From Candidatus Formimonas warabiya (GTDB taxonomy: Bacteria; Bacillota; Dehalobacteriia; Dehalobacteriales; Dehalobacteriaceae): a DNA stretch of 64,000 nt. The notes under the pieces were generated by a model. That model was not told the DNA's origin. It made no database searches and saw nothing but the letters and a program-made list of their open reading frames with translations. Positions within the stretch are counted from its first letter, which is position 1. The number at the start of each line of letters is the position of its first letter. The DNA is taken from positions 4,972,903-5,036,902 of the forward strand of contig NZ_CP017634.1 in assembly GCF_002777255.1 (NCBI RefSeq), read 5' to 3'. Position numbers and translations under genes: made by a program. Below, one piece after another: positions 1 through 8,350 of the stretch.

Positions 1-2
1 TG

Positions 3-623
3 ATTAAAGAACCGCTAGAGATTTATAAAATCGGTGATAGGGCCCAACAGCGGCGACGCGTAAAGGAACTAATGGAAATGGTAGGTCTTCCTGCTTATTG
101 TTTAGGACAGCGCACCTCCCAATTTTCCTCCGGGCAGCAGCAGCGGGTGGCCATTGCCAGGGCATTGGCCTTGGAGCCGGAACTGGTCGTTGCGGACGAG
201 CCGGTATCGGTTCTTGATACTTCGGCTCAGGCGCAAATTCTTAATCTTCTTCTCGATCTGCAGCAGCGTACTGGAATTAGTTATTTATTTATCTCTCATG
301 CTCTGGATGTGGTGGAGTTTATTTCTCACCAGGTGGGTGTGATGTATTTGGGCAAGCTGGTGGAAACAGGTCCCAAAGATGTGTTGTTTAAAAAACAGCT
401 TCATCCTTATACGAAGGCCTTGTTCTCTGCCATACCGACCTTGGATACGAAAAAAGCTAATGAGCGAATCGTGCTCCAGGGAGAAGTGCCAAGCCCCATT
501 AACCCGCCAAGCGGCTGCTATTTTCATACCCGCTGTAAAGATGCCACAGAAAAGTGCAGACATGAAATGCCTTTATTAAGGCAGGTTGATGAAAAACATT
601 TTGTGGCCTGCCACTTTGCATAA
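3..623 (+). CDS. Oligopeptide/dipeptide ABC transporter ATP-binding protein, 3' part
   Basis: ATP-hydrolysing subunit of an Opp/Dpp-type peptide importer; acts on the inner face of the membrane with permease subunits encoded outside the window. The frame is open to the left edge, so the Walker A half is missing only because the window starts here. Visible are the ABC signature FSSGQQQRVAIARAL, Walker B LVVADEPVSVLD, the H-loop histidine in LFISHALDV, and the C-terminal oligopeptide-transporter domain with a cysteine-containing tail (HTRCKDATEKCRHE). It ends about 70 bp before an unrelated methyltransferase gene. Family assignment is firm; the substrate cannot be read from this fragment. Confidence 0.9.
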   Translation: MKEPLEIYKIGDRAQQRRRVKELMEMVGLPAYCLGQRTSQFSSGQQQRVAIARALALEPELVVADEPVSVLDTSAQAQILNLLLDLQQRTGISYLFISHALDVVEFISHQVGVMYLGKLVETGPKDVLFKKQLHPYTKALFSAIPTLDTKKANERIVLQGEVPSPINPPSGCYFHTRCKDATEKCRHEMPLLRQVDEKHFVACHFA

Positions 624-693
624 TATTTGTCTTGGATGGAATTTTTCGTTTTCGATACTATCATAGCAAACAAAAAAACTAGAGGTGATGAAG

Positions 694-2151
694 TTGGCTA
701 AATTAAGCGGATTACAAATTTTGTCCCAAACTGAGATGGAAAAAATACATGAACAATCCCTTGGGATACTTGAAAAACTGGGTGTTTCTATCCCGCATCG
801 TGAGGGATTGAAAGCACTGGAAGAAGCCGGAGCAACTATTGATTATCAAAATCATCGTGCTTATATTAAACAGGACCTGGTAGAACAATCCTTGAAATCA
901 GCCCCCAAAAGTTTTGTATTGGCAGGATTTGATCCCCAAAACGATATTGTGCTGCCCCACCCGGAAAACGGCTTTTATTCCCGTACCGGGACCGGTTCTC
1001 AGGGGTGCATAGACCTTGAAACGGATACCTTCCGGTATGTGCAGACGAAAGATGTAGAACACTGGGTCAGGCTTATTGATAAACTGGAGCATATTGATAT
1101 TTGTGCGGTTCCTACACCCATGGACACCCCTCAGGAAACAAGGGATATTCATGCTTTTAAATGCGCTTTGGAATATACAAAGAAACATATTATGATCCAA
1201 CCATACAGTTCGGAAAGCCTTAATTACCTATGTGAAATGGCAGTACTGGTAGCGGGCGGAAAGGAAGAACTAAAAAAACGACCGGCGATCAGCATGGTTG
1301 CCTGTTGTACATCGCCTCTAAGTTATAAGGCCTTTGATGTTGACGTGATCTTTGCAGCTGGGGAATACGGGTTACCTGTACATGTTGCTTCTCTGAATTG
1401 TCCGGGCGGATCCGGTCCAGTCACCATTGCCGGCAGTGTGCTGCAAAGCAATGCAGAATTTTTAGCAGGCTTAGTATTAACCCAGGTGATAAGTCCTGGT
1501 TTACCGGTAATTGGTGTGACGCAGCAATTACCCCTGAACATGGTCAACGGCATCGCCTTACAGACTTCAGTCGAAGCGACCCTGGGAAATGCGGCCGGGG
1601 TTCAGCTCACGAAAGAATTCTACGGGATTCCAAGCCGGACATACAGTTTTGGTTCCGATGCCTTGTTTGGAGACAGCCAGTCTATGCTTGAACGTACTTT
1701 CCTGGGACTAGTAGTAATGCTTGCTAAGACAGATATATTAAGCGCTGTGGGAAGTCTGGAAGGGGTAAATACGATTAGTTTAAGACAGTTGGTCGTAGAT
1801 AATGACCTTTTGGGAATGTTTAAAAGATTGAATCACGGCGTGGATTTGAGTGAAGATCAGCTGGCAGTACAATGCATCTTCGATGTGGTTTCAGGAAAAG
1901 GAAGTTTTATGGCACACCGCCATACCTTTGAACATTGCCGGGAAATTTTTCAACCGTCGGTATTTGACCGGAATGGACGGATTAGAGGAAAGATAGAATC
2001 AAAATCTGAAATTATGGATAGGGCAAAGGTCAAAGTAAACAGTATCCTGGGCGAAGAAACACAAACATATTTACCTGAAAACACCGTTCGTCTTTTAGAG
2101 GAAATAGTAGAAAAAGCTGATTGCGAACTGGCAAAAAGGGTAGACGGTTGA
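694..2151 (+). CDS. MttB-family (trimethylamine/glycine betaine-type) corrinoid methyltransferase, non-pyrrolysine
   Basis: Member of the trimethylamine methyltransferase superfamily, which moves a methyl group from a quaternary or tertiary amine to a cognate corrinoid protein. The 485-residue length and landmarks such as GTGSQGCIDLET, CALEYTKKHIMI and LNCPGGSGPVTIAGS fit the family. There is no in-frame amber codon, so it belongs to the non-pyrrolysine branch that includes the glycine betaine methyltransferase MtgB. The start is taken as TTG at 694 because AGAGGTGAT lies 6-7 bases before it; GTG 685 and ATG 688 are in frame but sit inside that ribosome-binding site. A corrinoid protein gene follows 380 bp downstream. 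The methyl donor is not determinable. Confidence 0.88.
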   Translation: MAKLSGLQILSQTEMEKIHEQSLGILEKLGVSIPHREGLKALEEAGATIDYQNHRAYIKQDLVEQSLKSAPKSFVLAGFDPQNDIVLPHPENGFYSRTGTGSQGCIDLETDTFRYVQTKDVEHWVRLIDKLEHIDICAVPTPMDTPQETRDIHAFKCALEYTKKHIMIQPYSSESLNYLCEMAVLVAGGKEELKKRPAISMVACCTSPLSYKAFDVDVIFAAGEYGLPVHVASLNCPGGSGPVTIAGSVLQSNAEFLAGLVLTQVISPGLPVIGVTQQLPLNMVNGIALQTSVEATLGNAAGVQLTKEFYGIPSRTYSFGSDALFGDSQSMLERTFLGLVVMLAKTDILSAVGSLEGVNTISLRQLVVDNDLLGMFKRLNHGVDLSEDQLAVQCIFDVVSGKGSFMAHRHTFEHCREIFQPSVFDRNGRIRGKIESKSEIMDRAKVKVNSILGEETQTYLPENTVRLLEEIVEKADCELAKRVDG

Positions 2152-2530
2152 ATTTTTAAAATAATTCGTCAATTTTTAACGGAAACCAAATAAAAATAAT
2201 AATTTCACAGGGTGACAGGAGAAATCAAAAATGGCAATTTTCGAAGCATGGAACCAAAGTGTGATAGATTTTGTGAGAATCTAAATAACAGCCTTTTTTG
2301 CCCCCATAAAAAATAGACTAAAGGAAGCGATAATACGTATCACTTCCTTTAGTCATCTGAAGTGCTGTTTATCTTTGTGAGGTACCGGGTTCTACTTCCC
2401 AGTGCATTTAAATTACAGGATTAATTTGACAGAAGGAGGAGGTAAGTTTTTTTTGCCGAATAGGAGGGTATTAGGTAAGAGTTATGAGAAAAAGGGCTTT
2501 CCTAAAAAATAGAGTTAAGGGTGGGGAACA
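2152..2530. other. Intergenic region with hairpin and two leader-size ORFs
   Basis: No full gene is visible between the methyltransferase and the corrinoid gene. It holds a strong inverted repeat (2316-2354) and two tiny open frames with possible ribosome-binding sites: ATG at 2231 to 2284 (17 codons, MAIFEAWNQSVIDFVRI) after ACAGGAG, and TTG at 2453 to about 2512 after AAGGAGGAGGT. Neither resembles a known protein; they could be leader peptides or chance. A TTGACA sits at 2426 without a convincing -10 box. Confidence 0.4.
2316..2354. terminator. Strong hairpin, possible terminator or regulatory stem
   Basis: GACTAAAGGAAG (2316-2327) pairs perfectly with CTTCCTTTAGTC (2343-2354); an inner GATA/TATC stem continues it across one mismatch to a 5-base loop. 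On the plus strand no U-run follows, while on the minus strand the stem is followed by TATTTTTTAT. It may therefore end minus-strand transcripts, stabilise the methyltransferase mRNA, or bind a protein. Confidence 0.5.
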
Positions 2531-3163
2531 ATGGATCAGGCGTTGATTAGTGCGGTGGAAAGAATAGACGAAAAGCGGGCAATGGAATTAGTGGAAAATC
2601 GGCTTCAGAATGGGATAGACCCGCTTTTTATTCAGGAACAGATACGCATAGGTATGGAAAAGGTTGGAGAGCTTTATGAAAAAGGGGAATGCTTTATTGC
2701 AGATTTAATCATGGTAGGAAATTTGTTTAAGAGTATTCTGGAAATGGAAGAAATGAAGCCAAGGCTGAATGCCTCTGCAAATAAGGCGGGCTCCATCGTT
2801 TTAGGGACAGCTTTTGGTGACTTGCACGATATCGGAAAAAACATATTCGGGAGTATGATGAAAGCAGTAGGTTTTGAGGTAATTGATTTAGGTATTGACG
2901 TTTCCGCAGAAGACTTCTGTAAAGCTGTTCAGGAAATCCAGCCTGATATTGTAGGGATCAGCGGAGTGCTAACTTTAGCTTTAGACAGCATGAAAGTGAT
3001 CATTGGGGAATTAGAAAAGGCCGGGTTAAGGGACAAGGTTAAGATTATCTTAGGAGGGAATTGTATTAATCCTGGTGCTGGTTCCGGTTTAGGAGCGGAT
3101 GCAAGTACGAAAGACCCCTCAGAGGGATTGCACATATGTTTATCATGGGTGAAACGGAATTAA
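2531..3163 (+). CDS. Corrinoid protein, MtbC/MtgC type (B12-binding)
   Basis: Methyl-carrying corrinoid protein that accepts the methyl group from an MttB-type enzyme and passes it to a second methyltransferase. The N-terminal helical cap (about residues 1-85) is followed by the Rossmann B12-binding domain with DLHDIGKNI (the D-x-H-x-x-G lower-ligand motif, histidine binding cobalt), SGVLTLALD (S-x-L) and the GG of IILGGN. Length 210 residues is normal. The C-terminal segment GADASTKDPSEG matches the usual family ending. It lies between the MttB-like gene and a GntR repressor, so it is the likely partner of that methyltransferase; a reactivase and a second methyltransferase are not in the window. 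Confidence 0.9.
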   Translation: MDQALISAVERIDEKRAMELVENRLQNGIDPLFIQEQIRIGMEKVGELYEKGECFIADLIMVGNLFKSILEMEEMKPRLNASANKAGSIVLGTAFGDLHDIGKNIFGSMMKAVGFEVIDLGIDVSAEDFCKAVQEIQPDIVGISGVLTLALDSMKVIIGELEKAGLRDKVKIILGGNCINPGAGSGLGADASTKDPSEGLHICLSWVKRN

Positions 3164-3203
3164 ATTCTGTAGCGAGTTATTTTTGAAGGAGAAACTGAAT
3201 GGT

Positions 3204-3917
3204 ATGAGCTTTCCAATTTATATCGAAATCTACAAAGATCTTAAACAAAAAATATTTCAGGGTGATTGGAATCCAGGGGATATGCTCTGGTCTGAAAATG
3301 AACTGGCGCAAAAGCATCAAACCACTAGGCTGACGGTAAGAAAAAGTCTAGCCATGCTCGAGAATGAAGGGTTTATTTATTCAGTCCCCGGTAAAGGATA
3401 TTATATTGTTCAACCCGATCACAGTAAATATACTTTACTCTTTAATGAATTGAACAATGGAGAAAAAAATACCAGTTATAGTAAACTATTGGGTGTAGAT
3501 GCCATTACACCTGACCCGGAGGTAAAGCAAAAGCTTCATATTACCGGTGAGAAAAAAGTTGTGGTGATCCTAAGGTTGGTGTATTCTAATGAAGAACCCA
3601 TCGCATACGATGTGAAGTACTTACCCTATGACCGGGGAAAGCCGATTGTGGAAAAAGAGATCCAGTATGCCACCTTTCCAGATATGGTAGCTAAAAAGAG
3701 TTCTCCCTTTGCCATAAAAAAAGAATTATCTATCTTTACTGAACCATCTAAGCCCAAAATTAACAAAATGTTGCGTTTAAAGGAATCGGAGCCCTTATTA
3801 GTTGTGGAGCAGAGTCTCTATGATCAAGAAGACCAGCCGATTGGATGGGGGAAAACATATTACAAAGGGGACTATATGAAAATCAAAGCATATTCTTATT
3901 TTGTAGGAGTGCGGTAG
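3204..3917 (+). CDS. GntR-family transcriptional regulator with UTRA ligand domain
   Basis: HutC-subfamily repressor. Residues about 1-70 form a winged helix-turn-helix (SENELAQKHQTTRLTVRKSL, then GKGYYI at the wing) and the remainder is a UTRA effector-binding domain. ATG 3204 is chosen over an in-frame TTG at 3183 because GAAGGAG lies between them and nothing resembling a ribosome-binding site precedes the TTG. It is followed by a clear terminator. HutC-type regulators typically bind GTATAC-like palindromes, and eight copies of such a palindrome lie in this window, two of them just downstream of this gene; that this protein binds them is inference. No ligand can be named. Confidence 0.88.
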   Translation: MSFPIYIEIYKDLKQKIFQGDWNPGDMLWSENELAQKHQTTRLTVRKSLAMLENEGFIYSVPGKGYYIVQPDHSKYTLLFNELNNGEKNTSYSKLLGVDAITPDPEVKQKLHITGEKKVVVILRLVYSNEEPIAYDVKYLPYDRGKPIVEKEIQYATFPDMVAKKSSPFAIKKELSIFTEPSKPKINKMLRLKESEPLLVVEQSLYDQEDQPIGWGKTYYKGDYMKIKAYSYFVGVR

Positions 3918-3969
3918 TTAATAAAATTGGTTTTTCTGAATTTATCAAAATGCAATCGATCTTGATTGG

Positions 3970-4006
3970 TACGGGTGTAAGGTTTCTTCACCCGTATTTT
4001 ATTTTC
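3970..4006 (+). terminator. Rho-independent terminator after the GntR gene
   Basis: Stem TACGGGTG (3970-3977) with CACCCGTA (3989-3996), 11-base loop, followed by TTTTATTTTC. Confidence 0.85.
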
Positions 4007-4123
4007 TTGTCCGAAAATATTAAAATTTAAGTTTTCTACTTTCTCAGCTGTAAGGTTGGATAGGATAAATTTTTATGATGCGCGGGGAGGAAATTAATTA
4101 AAAAAATAGAATTACTCTTTTAT

Positions 4124-4139
4124 TGAATACTTGTATCCT
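4124..4139. promoter_or_regulatory. Weak copy of the shared GTATAC operator (icd upstream, distal)
   Basis: TGAATACTTGTATCCT resembles the palindrome repeated elsewhere in the window but has one imperfect arm. It sits about 93 bp, centre to centre, upstream of the better copy before icd. The rest of the 349-base region 3918-4266 holds the GntR terminator and AT-rich DNA with no other gene. Confidence 0.45.
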
Positions 4140-4216
4140 ATATTTCCGCTTTTTTATCCATTCTCTTTTATTTTTTGGGCAAAAGAGCAGGATAAAGGAA
4201 TTTAGTGGTATAAGTT

Positions 4217-4233
4217 TGTATCCAAGTATACCA
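4217..4233. promoter_or_regulatory. Shared GTATAC operator upstream of icd
   Basis: TGTATCCAAGTATACCA, whose exact reverse complement occurs at 8462-8478 before the TctA-TctB fusion gene. It ends 33 bases before the icd start codon. Interpreted as a GntR-type operator from its palindromic form and its recurrence in front of eight transcription units. Confidence 0.7.
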
Positions 4234-4266
4234 AATATTACTCAGGGGAAATAAGAAAAAGGGGGT

Positions 4267-5487
4267 ATGGTCAAATTGGAAGGCGTTAACAAAATTCAAA
4301 TGAAGGTCCCCTTAGTCGAAATGGACGGGGACGAGATGACCAGGATTATTTGGAATTCCATCAAAGAGATTTTGATCAAGCCTTATGTGGACTTAAAGAC
4401 GGAATATTATGACCTGGGGTTACTGAAACGGGATGAAACGGACGACCAAATTACTATTGATTCTGCTTTGGCCACGAAAAAATATGGTGTGGCGGTAAAA
4501 TGTGCCACGATTACTCCAAATGCCCAAAGAGTAAAAGAGTACAACCTGAAACAAATGTGGAAAAGCCCCAATGGCACCATTCGAGCGATCTTAGACGGTA
4601 CCGTTTTTCGTACGCCAATTATTGTTGAGAGCATCAAGCCTTTGGTGCGAAACTGGAAAAAACCTATTTGTATTGCCCGTCATGCCTATGGTGACGTATA
4701 CAAAGATGTGGAATACCGGGTACCGGGGCCGGGAAAAACGGAATTAGTCTATACGCCTGAAAAGGGAGAGGTGTCCAGACAGACTATTTATGATTTTGAT
4801 GGCCCGGGAGTGATCCTGGGCATGCATAATCTGGACAAGTCCATTAAAAGCTTTGCCCGTGCTTGCTTTAATTTTGCCCTTGATCAAAAGAAGGAACTGT
4901 GGTTTGCCACAAAAGACACGATTTCGAAAAAGTATGACCACACTTTTAAAGATATCTTCGAGGAAATATTTGAAAAGGAATACCAGGATAGATTTGCCAG
5001 AGCGGGTATTGAATACTTTTATACCCTGATTGACGATGCCGTGGCCCGGGTGATCAGATCGGAAGGAGGTATGATCTGGGCCTGTAAAAATTACGATGGA
5101 GACGTGATGTCCGATATGGTGGCGACAGCCTTCGGCAGCCTGGCCATGATGACCTCTGTCTTGGTATCACCTGACGGGTGCTATGAATATGAAGCAGCCC
5201 ACGGCACGGTAACCAGGCATTATTATAAGCATCTGAAGGGGGAAGAGACGTCTACCAATTCCATGGCCACCATTTTTGCCTGGACCGGAGCATTAAGGAA
5301 ACGGGGAGAATTAGATCAGATCAATGAGCTTGTTAGATTTGCTGACAGGCTGGAAGAGGCATCGATCAGGACCATCACAGAAGGAGTCATGACCAAAGAT
5401 TTAGCACAGCTTTCAGATCATGAAAACAAAAAGATTGTCAATACGGAAGACTTTCTCAGGGAAGTTAATCAGCGTCTGGCAAAATAA
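4267..5487 (+). CDS. icd: Isocitrate dehydrogenase (NADP-dependent, eukaryote-like type)
   Basis: Oxidatively decarboxylates isocitrate to 2-oxoglutarate with NADP in the cytoplasm. The 406-residue protein shows the N-terminal VEMDGDEMTRI, the substrate loop SPNGTIRAILDGTVFRTP, the metal-binding region with IDDAVARVIRSEGG and the nucleotide region EAAHGTVTRHY. The best ribosome-binding sequence GGGGGT directly abuts ATG 4267, so an in-frame TTG at 4276 with better spacing is a credible alternative start. It is followed after 91 bp, without a visible terminator, by korDABC, which would use its product. Two operator-like palindromes lie upstream. Confidence 0.95.
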   Translation: MVKLEGVNKIQMKVPLVEMDGDEMTRIIWNSIKEILIKPYVDLKTEYYDLGLLKRDETDDQITIDSALATKKYGVAVKCATITPNAQRVKEYNLKQMWKSPNGTIRAILDGTVFRTPIIVESIKPLVRNWKKPICIARHAYGDVYKDVEYRVPGPGKTELVYTPEKGEVSRQTIYDFDGPGVILGMHNLDKSIKSFARACFNFALDQKKELWFATKDTISKKYDHTFKDIFEEIFEKEYQDRFARAGIEYFYTLIDDAVARVIRSEGGMIWACKNYDGDVMSDMVATAFGSLAMMTSVLVSPDGCYEYEAAHGTVTRHYYKHLKGEETSTNSMATIFAWTGALRKRGELDQINELVRFADRLEEASIRTITEGVMTKDLAQLSDHENKKIVNTEDFLREVNQRLAK

Positions 5488-5578
5488 TTAATTTTCCAGG
5501 TTTGATCATACTGTAGTGAACCTTCTGGGGTTTTGAGGATAAATTTATGCCTACTAACCACTATCAAGGAGGCAAGAC

Positions 5579-5782
5579 ATGAAAAAGTACAGTGTCAGTG
5601 TCAACGAAAAACACTGTAAAGCGTGCGGTATCTGTATCGGGTTGTGCCCTAAAGGAGTATTCCGGGAAAACTATCTGGGCAAAGCCGTAGTAGAAGAGGC
5701 GGACAAATGTGCGGGCTGTAAAATCTGCGCCCTCCATTGCCCCGACTTTTGCATTGAGGTAGGTGAAGATCATGACCGGTAA
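5579..5782 (+). CDS. korD: 2-oxoacid:ferredoxin oxidoreductase delta subunit (2[4Fe-4S] ferredoxin)
   Basis: Small electron-transfer subunit of the oxoacid:acceptor oxidoreductase encoded here. Its 67 residues carry two CxxCxxCxxxCP clusters (CKACGICIGLCP and CAGCKICALHCP). An excellent ribosome-binding site AAGGAGG precedes ATG 5579. It overlaps the alpha-subunit gene by 11 bases, indicating translational coupling. Position directly after icd supports 2-oxoglutarate as the substrate of the complex. Confidence 0.93.
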   Translation: MKKYSVSVNEKHCKACGICIGLCPKGVFRENYLGKAVVEEADKCAGCKICALHCPDFCIEVGEDHDR

Positions 5783-6911
5783 GAAAAATATCCGGCTCTT
5801 GCAAGGGAACGAGGCCTGTGCCCTGGGGGCTTTAAAAGCCGGGGTGAGATTCTTTGCCGGGTATCCCATCACCCCGTCCACGGAAATCGCCGAAGTCATG
5901 GCCAAAGAACTGCCCAAAGTGGGGGGCAAGTTCATCCAAATGGAAGACGAAATCGCCGGCATGGCGGCCGTGATCGGGGCCAGCCTGACGGGGAAAAAAG
6001 CGCTCACGGCCACCAGCGGACCCGGATTCTCTTTAAAACAAGAAAACCTGGGCTATGCCTGTATTGCCGAAATCCCTTGCGTCGTTGTCAACGTGCAAAG
6101 AGGAGGTCCTTCTACCGGTCTGCCCACCAGTCCTGCCCAGGGCGACGTGATGCAGGCCAGGTGGGGCACCCACGGCGACCACCCGGTGATTGCCCTTTGT
6201 CCCGCCTCCATCAAAGAATGCTACACCCTGGCGGTACGGGCTTTCAATCTGGCGGAAAAATACATGACCCCGGTGATCCTGCTCATGGACGAAGTGATCG
6301 GCCACTTAAGAGAACCCCTAAACTTCGACGAGGTCGCAGAGCTGGACATCCTGGAGCGGAAAAAACCGGAAGTTTCTCCGGAAGCATACATCCCCTTTGG
6401 AGCGGGAGAAGACGGCGTGCCGGCCTTGGCTCCCTTCGGTACCGGATACCGTTACCACGTCACCGGACTCACCCATGACGAAAGCGGGTTCTCCACCATG
6501 GCGCCCCAGGCGGTAGCACGCATGAACCAAAGAAACAGCACCAAAATCCAAAACCATCTTGCCGACATCCTGGCCTGGGAAAGCCAGGATATCGAAGACG
6601 CCGAAATCGTCATCATCGCTTACGGAGGCAGCGCCCGGTCCGCCAAAGAGGCCATGGACCGGTTAAACGCCCTCGGGCATAAAATCGGCTTCTTCCGGCC
6701 CATCACCATCTGGCCCTTTCCCGAAAAAGAAATCAAAAAAATCGCCGGCAAAGTCAAAGCCCTTATTGTCCCCGAAATGAACATGGGACAGCTCAAGCTG
6801 GAAATCGAACGGGCGGCGGGGGGGCTGACCAAGGTCATCGGCGTCAACAAAATAGACGGAGAACTGATCACACCCCAAGAAATCATCGATGCGGTAAAGG
6901 GGGTCCAATAA
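5772..6911 (+). CDS. korA: 2-oxoacid:ferredoxin oxidoreductase alpha subunit
   Basis: Alpha subunit of a four-subunit oxidoreductase that converts a 2-oxoacid, CoA and oxidised ferredoxin to acyl-CoA, CO2 and reduced ferredoxin. Family marks are FFAGYPITPSTEIAE, EDEIAGMAAVIGAS, GKKALTATSGPGFSLK and a C-terminal transketolase-like domain with IIAYGGSARSAKEA. ATG 5772 is preferred over GTG 5763 because AGGTGA lies 5-6 bases before it. Together with korB it is strongly C-ending in codon choice and visibly richer in C on the coding strand than icd. 2-oxoglutarate as substrate is inferred from the icd neighbour; a branched-chain or other oxoacid cannot be excluded. Confidence 0.93.
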   Translation: MTGKKNIRLLQGNEACALGALKAGVRFFAGYPITPSTEIAEVMAKELPKVGGKFIQMEDEIAGMAAVIGASLTGKKALTATSGPGFSLKQENLGYACIAEIPCVVVNVQRGGPSTGLPTSPAQGDVMQARWGTHGDHPVIALCPASIKECYTLAVRAFNLAEKYMTPVILLMDEVIGHLREPLNFDEVAELDILERKKPEVSPEAYIPFGAGEDGVPALAPFGTGYRYHVTGLTHDESGFSTMAPQAVARMNQRNSTKIQNHLADILAWESQDIEDAEIVIIAYGGSARSAKEAMDRLNALGHKIGFFRPITIWPFPEKEIKKIAGKVKALIVPEMNMGQLKLEIERAAGGLTKVIGVNKIDGELITPQEIIDAVKGVQ

Positions 6912-6912
6912 C

Positions 6913-7734
6913 ATGCAGCAAGCTTACGAAAAATACTTCCGGCAGGACCGGCTCCCCCACATCTGGTGTCCCGGGTGCGGCAACGGCGTCGTGCTCGGGG
7001 CCTTTGCCCGGGCCATGGCAGAACTGAACATCGATCAAAATCAAACCGTGGTCATCTCCGGCATCGGCTGCTCCTCCCGGGCCACCACCTACCTGGATTT
7101 CAACACCCTGCACACCACCCACGGGAGAGCCTTGGCCTTTGCCACCGGAGTCAAACTATCCGAGCCAAGACTGAATGTCTTTGTCTTCATGGGAGACGGG
7201 GATAGTTCCGCCATTGGGGGGAACCACCTGATCCATGCCTGCCGGAGGAACATCGACATCACCGCCGTCATCATCAACAACAACATTTACGGCATGACCG
7301 GAGGTCAATACTCCCCCCTCACGCCCACAGGGAAAAAAGCCACCACCGCTCCTTACGGCATGATCGAAAGGAACTTTGATCTTTGTGAACTGGTCAAAGG
7401 GGCCGGGGCCACCTATGTGGCCCGGGGTACCACCTATCATGCCAAACAGCTTACCGACCTCATTGTGGCGGGGGCCAAACACAAAGGGTTCTCCCTGATT
7501 GAAGCCGTCTCCCAGTGCCCGGTCAGCTACGGGAGAAGGAACAAAATGAAAAACGCTTTAGAAATGGTCAACTGGGCGAAAGAGCATGCCGTAAACCAAA
7601 AAGCGGCGGAAAAAATGACACCAGCCGAACTGGAGGGAAAATTCCTCATCGGAGAACTTCATCAATCAGCAGCTCCCGAATACACGGCGGAATACGACAA
7701 GCTCATCGCCAAACTACAGGGAGGAATAGCTTAA
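6913..7734 (+). CDS. korB: 2-oxoacid:ferredoxin oxidoreductase beta subunit (thiamine diphosphate-binding)
   Basis: Catalytic thiamine-diphosphate subunit. The 273-residue protein has IWCPGCGNG near the N-terminus, the ThDP/Mg motif FMGDGDSSAIGGNHL followed by NNNIYGMTGGQYSPLTPTG, and the conserved PCxxYGR-like stretch as SQCPVSYGRRNK. It starts one base after korA ends. It lacks a separate cluster domain, as usual when a delta ferredoxin subunit is present. A 21-codon open frame joins it to the gamma-subunit gene. Confidence 0.94.
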   Translation: MQQAYEKYFRQDRLPHIWCPGCGNGVVLGAFARAMAELNIDQNQTVVISGIGCSSRATTYLDFNTLHTTHGRALAFATGVKLSEPRLNVFVFMGDGDSSAIGGNHLIHACRRNIDITAVIINNNIYGMTGGQYSPLTPTGKKATTAPYGMIERNFDLCELVKGAGATYVARGTTYHAKQLTDLIVAGAKHKGFSLIEAVSQCPVSYGRRNKMKNALEMVNWAKEHAVNQKAAEKMTPAELEGKFLIGELHQSAAPEYTAEYDKLIAKLQGGIA

Positions 7735-7799
7735 TGGATCATGTACAATTGACAAGGGGCAATGAGATAGACTTGAATGCCTGGGAAGGGAATGAATGA
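7734..7799 (+). CDS. Very small ORF linking korB and korC (doubtful)
   Basis: A 21-codon frame (begins MDHVQLTRGNE) starts in the TAATG overlap with korB and ends in an ATGA overlap with korC. It could simply keep ribosomes moving between the two genes. No homology is recognised and its codon use differs from korB; it may be chance. Confidence 0.2.
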   Translation: MDHVQLTRGNEIDLNAWEGNE

Positions 7800-8350
7800 C
7801 AATGGGGGACAAATGGGAAGTGAGACTAAGCGGCACCGGAGGGCAGGGACTGATTCTGGGCGGCATCATTCTGGCCGAGGCGGGGATCCTCGACGGGTAC
7901 AAGGCTGTCCAGTCCCAAAGCTATGGGCCTGAGGCCCGGGGCGGGGCGAGCAAAGCCGAAGTGATCATCAGCACCCGGGAGATCAACTACCCCAAAATCG
8001 GGGAAGCGGACATCCTGCTGGCCATGTCCCAGCAGGCCTATGATAAATACGCTACGGATCTCAGAGAGGGAGGAATCCTGATCATTGACAGCACTTTGGT
8101 TACGAATATCGGGGCGAACAAGGCGGCACACATTTACCGGATTCCCATCACGGAAATCGCCAAGAAAGAAACGGGCCTGGGAATGACGGCCAACATCGTC
8201 GCCCTGGGGGCCATCGTGGGCGTGACCAAAGTGGTAACCGAGGAAGCCCTGAAAGAAGCGGTGTTGGACAGAATTCCTGCCGGGACGGAAGAAATCAATC
8301 TAAGGGCTGTGCAGGCGGGGCTTACGGTGAGCCGGACGCTGGTGATATAA
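7796..8350 (+). CDS. korC: 2-oxoacid:ferredoxin oxidoreductase gamma subunit
   Basis: Gamma subunit of the oxidoreductase. The family signature is the N-terminal LSGTGGQGLILGGIILAEA followed by QSYGPEARGGASKAEVI. At 184 residues it has the normal length. It is preceded by a GGAAGGG ribosome-binding site and overlaps the small linking frame. It completes the korDABC set; no terminator as clear as those elsewhere follows. Confidence 0.92.
   Translation: MTMGDKWEVRLSGTGGQGLILGGIILAEAGILDGYKAVQSQSYGPEARGGASKAEVIISTREINYPKIGEADILLAMSQQAYDKYATDLREGGILIIDSTLVTNIGANKAAHIYRIPITEIAKKETGLGMTANIVALGAIVGVTKVVTEEALKEAVLDRIPAGTEEINLRAVQAGLTVSRTLVI

Noticed and set aside
694..2151. Pyrrolysine-containing MttB
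   Set aside because: No in-frame TAG occurs; the gene ends at a normal TGA, so it is the non-pyrrolysine type.
5564..6013. 149-codon minus-strand frame over korD/korA
   Set aside because: Opposite to ferredoxin cysteine motifs and the KorA signature; shadow caused by GC-rich codons.
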